Assembly (NCBI RefSeq): GCF_901000735.1
Contig: NC_081541.1
Coordinates: 1,488,001 to 1,552,000 of the forward strand
Source: Corylus avellana
Taxonomy: Eukaryota > Streptophyta > Magnoliopsida > Fagales > Betulaceae
Length of the DNA stretch: 64,000 bases
Direction of reading: 5' to 3'
The position numbers and the translations under genes are program-made. This document shows, in pieces, positions 12,236 through 23,230 of the stretch (positions are counted from its first letter, which is position 1; each line of letters starts with the position of its first letter). Below the pieces are notes generated by a model that saw nothing but the letters and a program-made list of their open reading frames with translations, ran no database searches and was not told the origin of the DNA.

Positions 12236-12698
12236 TATTTTTTTTTTCTTCTCTACTTAAATGGTGGATTGCCGAGGACATGAAAATAGGAATTGTTTGT
12301 GCATAGTTTACGCCAGTTTCATCATTCTACAATTGAGTAGTATTATATACGTGGTTAGTCCTTACGGCTAATTTCTTCTTATTGCATGTTTGATTACACT
12401 GCATATTTGCATGTTTGTAGGGAGCCGCCTATGCTCATATACCATCTCTAGCTATTACACTAACAACTTAGTATTGTTTAGATTACAAATTGAGCAGTAC
12501 TATTTCTGCAGGGGAATCACATTTTAAACAATGTGATTATCTTTTATTTAGGGTTTAGGGTACATTTTTTTCCCAGTATTGTTTAGATTACAAATTGACG
12601 ATATAATAATTTTTTGGCAAGCTTAATTTTATTTTTCTTTTATGAGCTTGATTATTCTCTCACATGTTAGTTATATATTATTAGGTTCATATTATAAG

Positions 12699-13023
12699 AT
12701 GAATAGGAGGAAGAAAGATTTCGGGGAAAGAGACAATGAAAGCGAATTCTACGATGGGAAGATGAAAAAGGTTTGTGAATTTTATTTAGTGAAACCCATC
12801 AGGGAATTGTGATTACTTCTAATAATTGTGGGTTTCACTGTAGAATGAACAGTCAATGTCGTCGGCATCTATAATATCATCGGTCAAAGAGGTTATAGAA
12901 CCTGTGCAGTGTAGGTACGGCCTTACAAGCCCAATTATAACATCCACGACTATAAAAAATTCTGGGAGGCGATTCTATGGGTGTGCTATGTGTGACCGTA
13001 AAAAGGCATTTGAATTTGGATAA
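12699..13023 (+). CDS. Putative GRF zinc-finger protein of the MULE
   Basis: Two exons, 12699-12770 and 12844-13023, join in phase 0 across a GT-AG intron and give an 83-residue protein. Exon 2 carries VQCRYGLTSPIITSTTIKNSG followed by RRFYGCAMCDRKKAFEFG, the C-x-(C/Y)-G, TxxNxGRxFxxC and CxxC-like signature of the GRF zinc finger. GRF fingers bind nucleic acid and occur in APE2 and TOP3A, and also in small ORFs of plant transposons. The frame then ends at a TAA. It faces the transposase, convergent with it, so the MULE may carry two genes. The second metal ligand is replaced by tyrosine in CRYG, so the finger may be defective. The protein may also have been longer before decay. Confidence 0.5.
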
Positions 13024-13874
13024 TCTGGTTTTAAGAAATAGTTATTACTTAGTGCTTGTTCGTAATTATCAACTTTTTTTGTGTAATTACAGAAAGTTGG
13101 CTAATGTCGTTTTTTCCAATGATGTGACAAAGAAACCTGTGCTCGCGGAAGGGAGGTCCTACCTGGGCTGTATAAACAAGTTAATTTCCTGAAAGGTGAA
13201 GTGTCATTACTTAGGGGCAAACTAAAGATCCAAACATATATGTTGGTTTTCTTGCTGGTGATTTGTGTACTGTTGATTTGTCTAAGGTTGATGGGGCATT
13301 GAGGCATGAGAATTAGGCAATTAGATTATTATGAGTGGAATAGACTATTTATTTGTTGTTGTCAATGATATTGTTTACTGAGCTATGTTGTCCACAACAA
13401 TATATGGTTATGGCTTCTATGTAACAACTATTTTCATGCATTGAAGGTTGGCTAATTACTTTTATGAAACAACTATGTCCATGCATTAGTTTTATTCGTA
13501 TGCGGCAATTTATGATTATTTGTATGCTGCTCTTAAGTCTGAAATATTGAACCATACAGTAGAATTTGCAGGCAGAATTGGCATTTTTAGTCGACTAATA
13601 CGATTCGGAATTGGTAATTGTTATGACCAAATTCCAAAATGTAATTCAATAACTAACAATGCAAGTTTAATGCTTCATGAACTGTCAAGTTAACAAGCAC
13701 ATAAAGTCCCAAAATTAATCCCCCAATTGTTTTTTATATTACAAACAAAAAACAAAAAAAGCCGACATATAACATAGGTAACTTGATTATGAAATGGGTA
13801 TGCGGGAAAAAGGCAAAAGGAAGAGATCTGGTAAGTGAGAAATGTGATCATTGCGTGGCACCACTTCCTCGACT
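13024..13874. other. MULE interior without recognisable gene
   Basis: AT-rich DNA between the GRF ORF and the last transposase exons. Short open stretches exist, but none has a family signature. A possible further exon of the GRF gene after an acceptor at about 13091 shows no recognisable domain. Confidence 0.4.
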
Positions 13875-14332
13875 TCATAGTACACGTGTAGCCCTACGTG
13901 TAGCCCTACGTGTCCTACCATGATGTGATGATTCCGCTGCTGCTTCCGTATGTGGTTCATGTTGGGATCCAACGAATGCGTTAACAAAAATAAATAAATA
14001 AATAAAACCCGAAAATCATTGTGAATATTACTTTCTTAAGCACAAGTATATGAGATGCGTGGACAAAAAAACTTGAATTTTACCTGTGACTGAGTAGCCC
14101 TACGTGTACGTACACTTGGCTGTGATGACTTGTGGGCTTCTGCTTCTGCCTGTGGTTGATGTTGGGATCCAAAAAATGCGTTAAAAAAAAAAAAAAGGAA
14201 ATCATTGTGAAATATTATTTTCTTAAGCACAAAAAACTTGGATTTAACCTGTGACTGAGTAGCCTTACATGTACGTACACTTGGCTGTGATGACCCGCGG
14301 GCTGCTTCTGTGTGGGGTTGAGCTTGTAATCC
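13875..14332 (-). repeat. Three tandem copies of a transposase tail exon
   Basis: On the reverse strand, units 14332-14249, 14170-14084 and 13970-13875 each start GGAT and encode variants of GSQHQPQAEAEAHKSSQPSV followed by RTRRATQSQ. Lengths are 84, 87 and 96 nt, all multiples of three; the first two end at a GT donor and the third ends in a stop codon. The first unit has a TAG acceptor. The other two lack an AG just before GGAT, so their use as exons is uncertain. Confidence 0.65.
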
Positions 14333-17300
14333 CTACAATAATTTAACCAAACATTAAGACAAATACCAACAATAATTATTATATTACTTAAATAATAATT
14401 AAGTTAACAAATTTTGGAATATGAACCTTGTGTTGTAAAATGTCTTTGTTTTACCTGTGCTTGAGCAGCATCATTTTTCGGCTTATATTTCTTCGGTTTC
14501 CACCTCTTCCGATCCGGATTCAAAGGTAAATGACAACCTTTGTAATTATGCGCTAAACCCCCACAATTTTCACATTTAACGATATATCCACTACGGGTTA
14601 GCTTGTAGGGGTTAGTCGGCTCATCTACAGCTTTTCGCTTACTAATCTTTGGTTGGCCAGGAGCCCTTCTAATGATAAGTGGCAGGATTTCATCGCATGG
14701 ATCATTAGCTGACCATGTCTGTGGACCTTCCATGCCATAAACTCGAGCTGCATATCCTTGCATGTACTTGTCCATCTTGTAATAATCATCCAAATAATCC
14801 TCCGGTCTTTGTTTATGCATGTAAATTGCAGCACAAGCATGTGAGCAAGAGATCCCACTCACCTGCCATCTTCCACATGTGCATGTGTGATGATCTAACC
14901 GGACTAAATGCCGTGGCTCGTACATGTGCTCGATCTCAAACTCCAATTCATTCTGCCACCGACTAATACAATTTCTTGCATAACTTTTTGACCTCTCCAA
15001 TTTTTTCTGGATCTTTGGGCATACTGTGTAGTGCGTCGACCAGATTCCATTCCTTTTCTGCTGGAAGCATGCCATTATTTGAAGACGAATTTCTTCAAGC
15101 ATAGTCAGTATAGGCTTAATCCTAGCTTCCTTAATCCACACATTAAAGCTCTCAGCCAAGTTGTTTAATAACATATCACTTTTGGTTTGGCAGCTGAAAG
15201 CATGTTTGGACCATGATGCTCTAGGTACACCACTAAGGTAATTGTGTGCACCTTTCTCCATTGACAATATCTTCTGCATGTGATGGTCAAACACATAAAC
15301 ATTGGCTGCACGTGCAGCTCCCCACAACTCATCCTTCAAAGCTTTCCTTGTCTAGCATTTCGCTTTGAGGTTCGCATGTAGGTGCTGAACACAAAAGCGA
15401 TGCTTAGTATGTGGCAACACAACCTCAACTGCAGTTCCAAGCCCCTACACACATACAGTTATGCATTAAGTTATATGTAATAACATAAAGAAATAAAATA
15501 ACACAATAAGAACATAAATAGTATATTACACCAAATACCTTCTGTCTGTCAAACATTATAGTCCAACCAAGTCCGCATTCTGGCCCGCATAAGTCCTCAA
15601 ATAAAATGTTAATAAACCACTGCCATGAATCTCTTGTCTTTACCTCGGCCACATCAATTGCAATGAGGAACATGTCGTCGTTGCCATCCTTGCCTATGGG
15701 ACACAACAATTGCCCTCCATATTCCCCCTTCAGATGACAAGCATCTAAACAAATTATGGGCCGACAACCATGTCTGAACCCCTTCTTGCACGCATCAAGG
15801 CAAATATACATCATTTGAAAGAATGCTCAATCTCTATGTACGTAAGCACTACTACCAGGGTTGGTGCTGAGTATTGCCAGTGCGTATCTCCGTGTGAGGC
15901 GATATTGCTTAGAGTGGCTACCAAAAAGTTGACGCAATGCCTCCCTTTTTGCTCTATAGCAACGATCAACAGGAACATTTATGTTAAGGTCTCTCTTCAC
16001 CCTCTGTTTCAATGCATATGGTGTCCATGTGGGATCATCCTTGAAGTCCTTCTTATAAGTATGAACAAGATACTCAACATCGCATCTGGAGTTTTCGTAC
16101 TGATTACCACAAATATGAACCGGGTAGTAAGTCTTAATTTGAAAACAAGTCTTGGTAGCATCAGTAGAGGCATGAATCCTCCATGAGCAATGATCTGCTT
16201 TACAGACTGCACTGACCCTACTCATGTCATTGTGCTTGTAGTTGTAATCAAACCCATTCTGCACAGCATGCGTCTTCAGTGCCATCTTGAAGGAATATAA
16301 ATCTGCAAATTGATCCCCAAGTTCAAACATCACTGGAATTTTCAAGTCATGTTTCTGATTAAACTGTCTATACCGCTTTCTTTTTTTTTTTTTCCAACCT
16401 CGTCAGAATCACTGTCTTGCAAACTTGCAAGACCATCACTTTCATCATTAGATTCCTGATCCCCAAAATCGGCTCCTTTATCACCTATGTTAATGCCAAG
16501 TTTTTTCCACTATTTGGACGTTCCATCCTTCTCTTTCTTGACCTCAACAACATTGTAGAAAAGGTCCTCATCCTCGCCATCAGTTGCTTCGAAGTCAGTC
16601 AACAACTCCTTGATGACTTCATCAACATCCTCTTCCACTTTCTTCTTTTGTGGCCTACCACCACGTCCTTTTTTGTTGTACCGGTTTTGGGTACGGTGTC
16701 CGCACCAACATTAAGATTGTCTTCCTCATCCTGCAAAACAGATTGAGCAACTCGTGTTCTTCTTCTTCTACGTACTGAAAAAAATATATATAAAAAATAA
16801 AATAAAAAACCAAAAACAAAAGGATCAACAACCACAACAATTCACAAATAATTGATTATATTACAACACAATATAATAAATGTGACAACATAAAGTTATT
16901 TGCTGGTGAATATTATTTCTAAAAAAAAAAAAAACTAAAAAGAGTCCAACTCAAATTGTTTGTACCTCCTTGGCTAGTGGTCGGTTGCTTGCTTGCTTTC
17001 TTGGATGGCGTAACAGAACGGGCAGCCTTAGTTTTAACTCGTGGGCTTTTGAAATGTCTTGATTGAGAATTTTCACATTCTCCAGCTTGTCCTTGTACAT
17101 CTTCATCTTCACGTGCAGCATTAGGTATATCCTCCATCCCTAAAAGAAACAATCAAATTTGTTGATAGTCATTCGGGGAAGGAAGGCTAAGTGCTCTCAT
17201 GGTATATTATTTGAAAAAAATAAACAAATAAGAAATAAATATACTACCTTCAGCCCTAGGTATTTCATTCACCCCACCACCACCTTCTCCATCTCCATCA

Positions 17301-17704
17301 TGATGGGCAACCCTAGGTATCTCACCCACCCCGCCACCACCTTCTCCATGTTGTCCTTCAAGAGCTTCAAGAAATAAATGCTCTTCTACAATTATAGCAT
17401 TGTCCACCATATGTTCAACATATAAATGAACATCTTCTGATTTGTAATCAGACACAATGTTTACAAAATCTACAACGTTTGTATCACTATTTAAAGATAT
17501 CACTTTATTATGTGGACTGTCACCGACATTATACCAACATCTAACGTCGTTCATGTATCCTAAGTCACGAACCAACTCTTTGATTTCCCACATACTGAAA
17601 TAGTCAACATCATAGGCTTTCACTTCATGGACGTCGCCACCAACGTATTTAAATGGGTTATGGGTCATTGTCCTACCGTGGTGCATGATTATATTGACAG
17701 CCAT
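13875..17704 (-). pseudogene. MURA-type MULE transposase, damaged
   Basis: Read on the reverse strand, exons are about 17704-17248 (PB1-like N-terminus, NPFKYVGGDVHEV), 17139-16966 (basic, Ser/Thr-rich linker), 16774-15539 (MuDR DNA-binding domain, then the catalytic start CLDACHLKG with the first Asp and the FDRQK second Asp), 15444-14455 (third acidic residue in NNLAESFN, SWIM zinc finger CTCGRWQVSGISCSHACAAI, then a CENCGGLAHNYKGC knuckle) and the repeated tail exons at 14332-13875. Splice sites are GT-AG except for the last two tail exons. Damage: a frameshift near 16670-16690 and in-frame stops at 16510-16512, 15827-15829 and 15352-15354. The intact form would cut and rejoin DNA at the MULE termini in the nucleus. 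This copy cannot encode it in one piece. Confidence 0.85.
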
Positions 17705-18544
17705 ATCTATAAACATATAAAACAGTGTAAGAAAAAAATATTTGTCCATACTAGAAAGCACAAAAAACAATAATATCTATGTATTGCACGAAATGAAATG
17801 ATCCAATATATATATTCAGACTAAGAATTATACGTGCATGTTTTGGACTCAAGATGCACAAGTTAAGCTGATTTTGGATGTTAGGTTGACATAATTGACA
17901 ACCATTCATTTGGGAAAAAAAGGACAAAACATAATAGTAATAATAAACATATACTTTTGCACATGCATGTTATATGTGCAAAGTGCACTTTTCGCCCCAT
18001 TGTTATATGTGGAAAGATCAACAAATGCATACAATAGAGTCATTAATATGACTAATGGAACTATTACACAAAAATTACATTTCCAAAAGAGAGTATGTTT
18101 ATAGTCAAAACATTGTATGGATCTTCGTATAGACATTACACATGCATCAACCCAAGTCGTCCATTTGGGATAGATTTATTATTTTGGATTATGGGGATCT
18201 CATTTTGTGTTGAGATGGATATATTTGACTAATTGTATCTCATGAGGGTTTCGGCATTGCTTATGTACCTCTTGGATTCTCCTCTTCACATGGCCTAGTA
18301 ATTATGCAGTTTATTATTACATATTACATATTATGCAATTTATTATACACCGGTATTATATAGGGAAAGCCTCACTCAAATTAAAATAACAGATAAATTA
18401 AACATCTAATTTGACTTCTCAAAATTCAGAACATCCATACCCTTCTAGAATGAGCACGGTGAGTTGTATATTGAGCATGGTGAATTGTACATTAAATGGA
18501 AATTAAGCCCCATAGAAAAAATTGATAGAATGCCTTCTGTCTAA
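17705..18544. other. MULE interior upstream of the transposase
   Basis: AT-rich sequence between the transposase start and the right terminal repeat. It should hold the transposase promoter, but no specific element can be assigned. No coding signal is seen. Confidence 0.4.
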
Positions 18545-19382
18545 CACGACAAAACAATAGAGGTGAAAAAATCCCCCTTGACCAACTTGCCAATGCACAA
18601 GAAAAACCACTATCTCATTCCAGGACCACAACCAAGGTGGACCACACCCATTGCCAATCAACAATAATGTTGGCTCAAAAGTGCAATAAATTATACACAA
18701 TATTCCAATACAAGCTCTCAAAGGTGTATAAAGTAATCCGACAGATGTTCGACAAAAAAGCTTGGGGATGGGGTTTCGACCAAAAGCTTCCAATACAACA
18801 AAAAACTACTATAAAAGGCTTCCATTTCAGTCAATCATATAAAACCCACAAAGAAATTCCGAAAAATACCTTCGTCGAAACAAGATTTTTTGATTCAAAA
18901 TCTTGTGATTTGACGGAAACCTAGCCGGAAAAGTGATGCCGAAATGAGTGATTTAGCCGGTGGGTACTGTCGCCGATGGCCTCTGTCGCCGGTGGGTTCT
19001 ATAGCCGGTGGTTCTGTCGCTGGTGGGTTCTGCATGGTGGGTTCACCGTTTCACGTGTATCGGGGTTTTTTTTTTTTGACCATATGCAAGTGATGGGTTT
19101 CAAAAAAGAAGCTCTCAAGTTTAAGCCAAACTCACCGTTTTAGATGGTCAAAAACGGTGAGTTTTATATCCTATGTGTCCAATTTGAACACGTAGGATAC
19201 AAAAATTCGACTAAGGTGGACTTAAGTGAAACAGTTCGTTTAACTCAAAATAACGGCAGTTAATAAAAATTGACGGTAGGGAGTTTCTAGTAGTTTCGAG
19301 TTACCCAGGGACTACATTTTCGAAAAAAATTACCCAGGGAGTTTTAATGGAAACGCGTTAAGGAGTTTATATCTAAATTCCC
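18545..19382 (-). repeat. Right terminal inverted repeat of the MULE
   Basis: Reverse complement of the left terminal repeat at 11421-12235. The inner edge lies at the CCCCCTTGACCAACTTGCCA block, and the outer edge at CTAAATTCCC, position 19382. It has extra GCCGGTGG-type short repeats at about 18957-19035 compared with the left arm. Confidence 0.85.
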
Positions 19383-19442
19383 TAAAAAATATTACATGAC
19401 AAATCAGATCAATCCAATATAATAAAATAGAGATTAGAACAC

Positions 19443-19689
19443 TAGGATGACAGCCCGGTTCCGGTTAAAGGTTATTGGCTAAAACCACTAATCGGAACTG
19501 GGGTAGCCGGTTGGTCAATTTTAAAAACCGATAACCAGCTACCAACCAGTAGCTGGTTATCTAGACAAGTAACCTGGTCTTTAAACAATTGGGTATTTTG
19601 GGCTTTTGGCCAACTCTTTTGGCTTAATTAACACTTTTTGGCCATTTTTTAACTTTTTTTGGCCCAATAAGTTATACTTTGTTTGTGGC

Positions 19690-19725
<36 letters not shown>

Positions 19726-19909
19726 CAAACACACACATACCTGGTTACCGGTTATAATATGGTGTATATAAATGCAAAAACCGATAATTGAAGTGGTAGG
19801 GTCAGTTACCGGTTATTTCCAACCACTTTTACAAGTGGTTGGCCGGTTACCAATTAGTAGCTAGCAAAAAGTTGATAGCCGGTTATAACCGGCCGGATTG
19901 ACACCCCTA
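19443..19909. mobile_element. hAT-type MITE
   Basis: The ends are TAGGATGACAGCCCGG and the complement of TAGGGGTGTCAATCCGG, typical of the TAGGGGTGTCAA termini of plant hAT MITEs. The interior is full of ACCGGTTA / TAACCGGT motifs in both orientations. Flanking 8-mers TAGAACAC and TACAACAT agree at 6 of 8 positions, consistent with an old 8-bp target duplication. It includes (TA)n(GA)n at about 19689-19725. No coding capacity. Confidence 0.75.
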
Positions 19910-22088
19910 TACAACATTCTATGCCTAAAACTTCAGTTCAAAGCAAATTGAGAAATACAAAGATATAAATTTTCTTAAAAACTATAACATTCTCGCTACA
20001 AACTACAGCAGTGTAGCAAAATTAAACAAATGGTCCAATACTGCAACAAAATCCCTATTTTTTAAAAATACTACATCTTCTCAAAATCATCTAGTACATT
20101 ACCATTTTTTCCATTTAAGTGAAAGTAGTATTTTCTCTCTTTTGTTTTTATTTTTTATTTTTCTTCTAGCATATTTGCAGAATTTACTTACCTTTAAGAG
20201 TCTTGCTGGTGTTTTAGGTACTTGGTGGCCTTTGGTACTTCTTCTCTCTATCCAACGAGAGATGGCTTGTTGGCACCTATAAAAAGCATTTAGGATGTAC
20301 CCTAAATTCTTTTAAATGTGGTCACAATTTAGGAAGTTACACATTTTTATATGATGCTTGCCCTATATACCCATCAAATACAACGCTATTTGATTTTGGA
20401 TTATTCCAGAACGCCCTTGAATCTGGTATTGTGTCGTCCTCAAATATTCCATAAAAGCTCATGCTTTGTTTTTAGTGGGGCCTCCAAAATTTGAGGTTTG
20501 CACATATTGGACTCGTTGTCACTCCAGTATGGTTTTTTTTTTTTTTTTTTTTTTCTCTTTTTTGTCTATTTCTCTCAATAAGCACGTCTTGGTACAAAAT
20601 CTTTTTTAAAAAAGAAAAGAATATAAATCTGAGAGTTAAAAAAAAAAAGAAATAATATAAATTTGAAAGTTTTTTAAGAATACCCAAAAAAGAAAAGAAA
20701 AGTCCAGATATTACGAAAAAAAAAAAAACTAGGCATCTCATGGTCCTACGTCAAACATTCTTAATTTTTGATGAAAAATTTCGGGTATTCTTGCACATTA
20801 GTTGAACCATATATGCAAAAAACACGACAAAAAAATAAAAATAAAAAACAGAATTTGTTCAATGTTGACTACCACACATTGATTAATTAATTATGTTATT
20901 ATTTTCTCATACATTAATATAGTTCTCCAATTTTTACAGCTCTTTTGGTCAAAACCTTCAAACCAATTTTTGGGAAAACTGCTTCGCAGTTTTTATTTCG
21001 ATATATGGTTTTTTACTGTTTTTGTTCTTCATCAGTAATGCACAGGTTAGTGCTTGACATCTTTTTTATTATTATTATTTAAAATTCAGTTATACATGTA
21101 ATTAGGTGAGTGATGAGAATTAGATAAGACGGTTTCACATGCACTTGCTGTAAGTACCGGGAGAAAGAATCTAACAACGGCCAACTTTAAAAAATTTCTG
21201 TACTTTATCATCTCTTATCTCTGTTAGGCCTTTATTATTATTAATTAAGCTGCATTTGTTGCAGCTGCTTGTCACAATTACCCATGCACCAAAATCTTCA
21301 GAACTACCTTTTGTTTTGTTGTTCGTTTTTTCCACGACTAATTAATGTCCTAATCTTGATTTTATCATTAATTATTGAACAACCACTACAAAAAACCAAT
21401 TTTTTGCTGACATAAGTTTTTTGATGTGTCAGGTGACCTGACACGTCAAAAAATCCTCCTAACGAAGCATTTTTGACGTGTTTCAAGCATTAAAATTATG
21501 GGTGTCAGAAACGAAAAATTTCTGACGTGTTAGATTTAACACGTCAGAATTTCTGAATATAACACGCCAGAATGTTTTGACATGTCAAAATTGGCACGAC
21601 TAAAAAACTTTTCTGACGTTTCAACACGTCAGTAAATTTCCTGACGTGTCAAAATTGACACGTCAGTAATTTAAAAATTATTAAAAAAAATAATTTTTGT
21701 TTTTCAATTAAAAAATTTATTAATTTAAATTATTTTTCAATTAAAATAATATATATATATTTTTAATTCTAGAATAGTATGGTTTTTCCCCAGCTCTCTC
21801 CCTGATCTCTTCCTCCATTTTCACTCTCTCTCTCTCTCTTCCTTCCACCATTTTCTCTCTCTCTCTCTCTCTCTCTCTTCTTTCCTCCATTCTCAAAAGC
21901 CCAAATCCAAAAAATCTTCAAAAAAATAAACTTTATGCTCCTTCGATCTTCTTGTCTTTAAATCAAAAATAAAAAATCTCTCAAATCAAATAAAAAAAAA
22001 AACCAAATCAGAGCTTCTTCAAATAAAAAATCTCTCTTCTTCAATCTTCTTCAATCTTCTTCTCTTCTCTCTTTTTTTTTTTTTTTTT

Positions 22089-22149
22089 NNNNNNNNNNNN
22101 NNNNNNNNNNNNNNNNNNNNNNNNNNNNNNNNNNNNNNNNNNNNNNNNN
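22089..22149. other. Assembly gap
   Basis: 61 N inside the CACTA element, at a long T homopolymer/CT-rich tract. Confidence 0.99.
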
Positions 22150-22554
22150 CTTTTGTTTTTCTAGGTCTGCTGCCGTGCAGAGAGATTGAGAGAGAAGAGG
22201 GAGATTGAGAGAGAAGAGGGAGTTTTGCTGCATGCGTGCAGAGAGAAGAGGGAGATTGAGAGAGGGAAAGAAGATCTGGAATTAAATAAAAAAAAGTAGA
22301 TTTGGAGAAAGAATAAATAATAAAAGAGGGAAAGAAGAGGGAAAATTAAAGTTGAATGTCCCGCTATTTTTTTATTTTTTATTTTTTGACGTGTTAGTTT
22401 CAGTACGTCAGAAATTTCTGACATGCCACATTAGCACGTCAAAAATATGGGAGCGAGCCACCATGGAGTCTAACGTTAACGCCAGCTAGAAGGAGTTCAG
22501 TGTTAAGGCATTCCAATATATATATATATATATACCTGATAAAAAAAAAAGGAA

Positions 22555-22586
22555 NNNNNNNNNNNNNNNNNNNNNNNNNNNNNNNN
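22555..22586. other. Assembly gap
   Basis: 32 N inside the CACTA element, after a (TA)n tract. Confidence 0.99.
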
Positions 22587-23076
22587 GGTTTTAGCACATC
22601 AGAAATTGATGTGCTAAAACCAGCACATCATAAATATATAATATAAATATTTAAATATTAATTAACTTAAACAAAATTTTTAAAAATTAAATTGAATTTA
22701 AATTTCTTGATGTGTTAAATATTGACACGTCAGGAAATCCTGACGTGTTGAATGTAACACGTCAATAAATATTGACGTGTCATATTCAACACGTCAAAAT
22801 TTTTTTTTTGGATGTGCCACTTTTGGCACGTCAATAATTACTGACGTGACAAAATTTGGATACTGTTTGCCACGTCAATAACTATCCTGTTTTTTGTAGT
22901 GAACAGATGCATAATGACTTTTCAAATGGTCGAGAAACATCCATTTAACAAGATCTGGTTTAATTAATTAGATTGTGAGATCAATCATATCTAAGGCTAT
23001 TTAGATACTTGAACTGCATACTTGACCCACTCATTTCTGCCAAGTGTAGAATCAGTGGTCAACACTCTATTAAGTA

Positions 23077-23230
23077 CTCGTTTGGTAAAAAAATTAAAAG
23101 CGCTTTTAAGGGTTTAAAAAGCTTAAAAATAGTCAAAAAATACTTTTGGCAAAAGCTTAAAAATAAAGCTTTTACCAAAAATTTCTTTTTTACTTAGAAA
23201 CTCAATTTCTTAAACACAATCCCAAACAGA
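23077..23230. mobile_element. Small MITE in a CNGC intron
   Basis: It starts CTCGTTTGGTAAAA and ends near CAATCCCAAAC, with internal AAAAGCGCTTTT and CTTTTGGCAAAAG palindromes. The same family is seen at 53019-53260, in the intron between exons 6 and 7 of the CNGC at 49240. Confidence 0.5.

Larger units (their letters stand above)
11421..19382. mobile_element. 8-kb Mutator-like element (MULE)
   Basis: Both ends read GGGAATTTAGATATAAA inward and form terminal inverted repeats of about 0.8 kb. The flanking 9-mers are TAAAAACTA (left, 11412-11420) and TAAAAAATA (right, 19383-19391), 8 of 9 identical, as expected for the 9-bp target duplication of Mutator. Inside are a minus-strand MURA-type transposase (damaged) and a plus-strand GRF zinc-finger ORF. 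The element inserted immediately downstream of the truncated LSI2 copy. With its stops and frameshift it looks non-autonomous now. Confidence 0.92.
21384..22901. mobile_element. Non-autonomous CACTA element in a CNGC intron
   Basis: Termini are CACTACAAAAAACC and TTTTTTGTAGTG, flanked on both sides by AAC (21381-21383 and 22902-22904), a perfect 3-bp target duplication. The subterminal parts hold many TGACGTG / CACGTCA motifs in both orientations. The interior has CT/GA-rich tracts, two short N gaps and a GCTGCCGTGC block shared with the element at 33176. No transposase is present. It must be mobilised in trans by a CACTA transposase, for example one related to the fragment at 8677. Confidence 0.92.
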
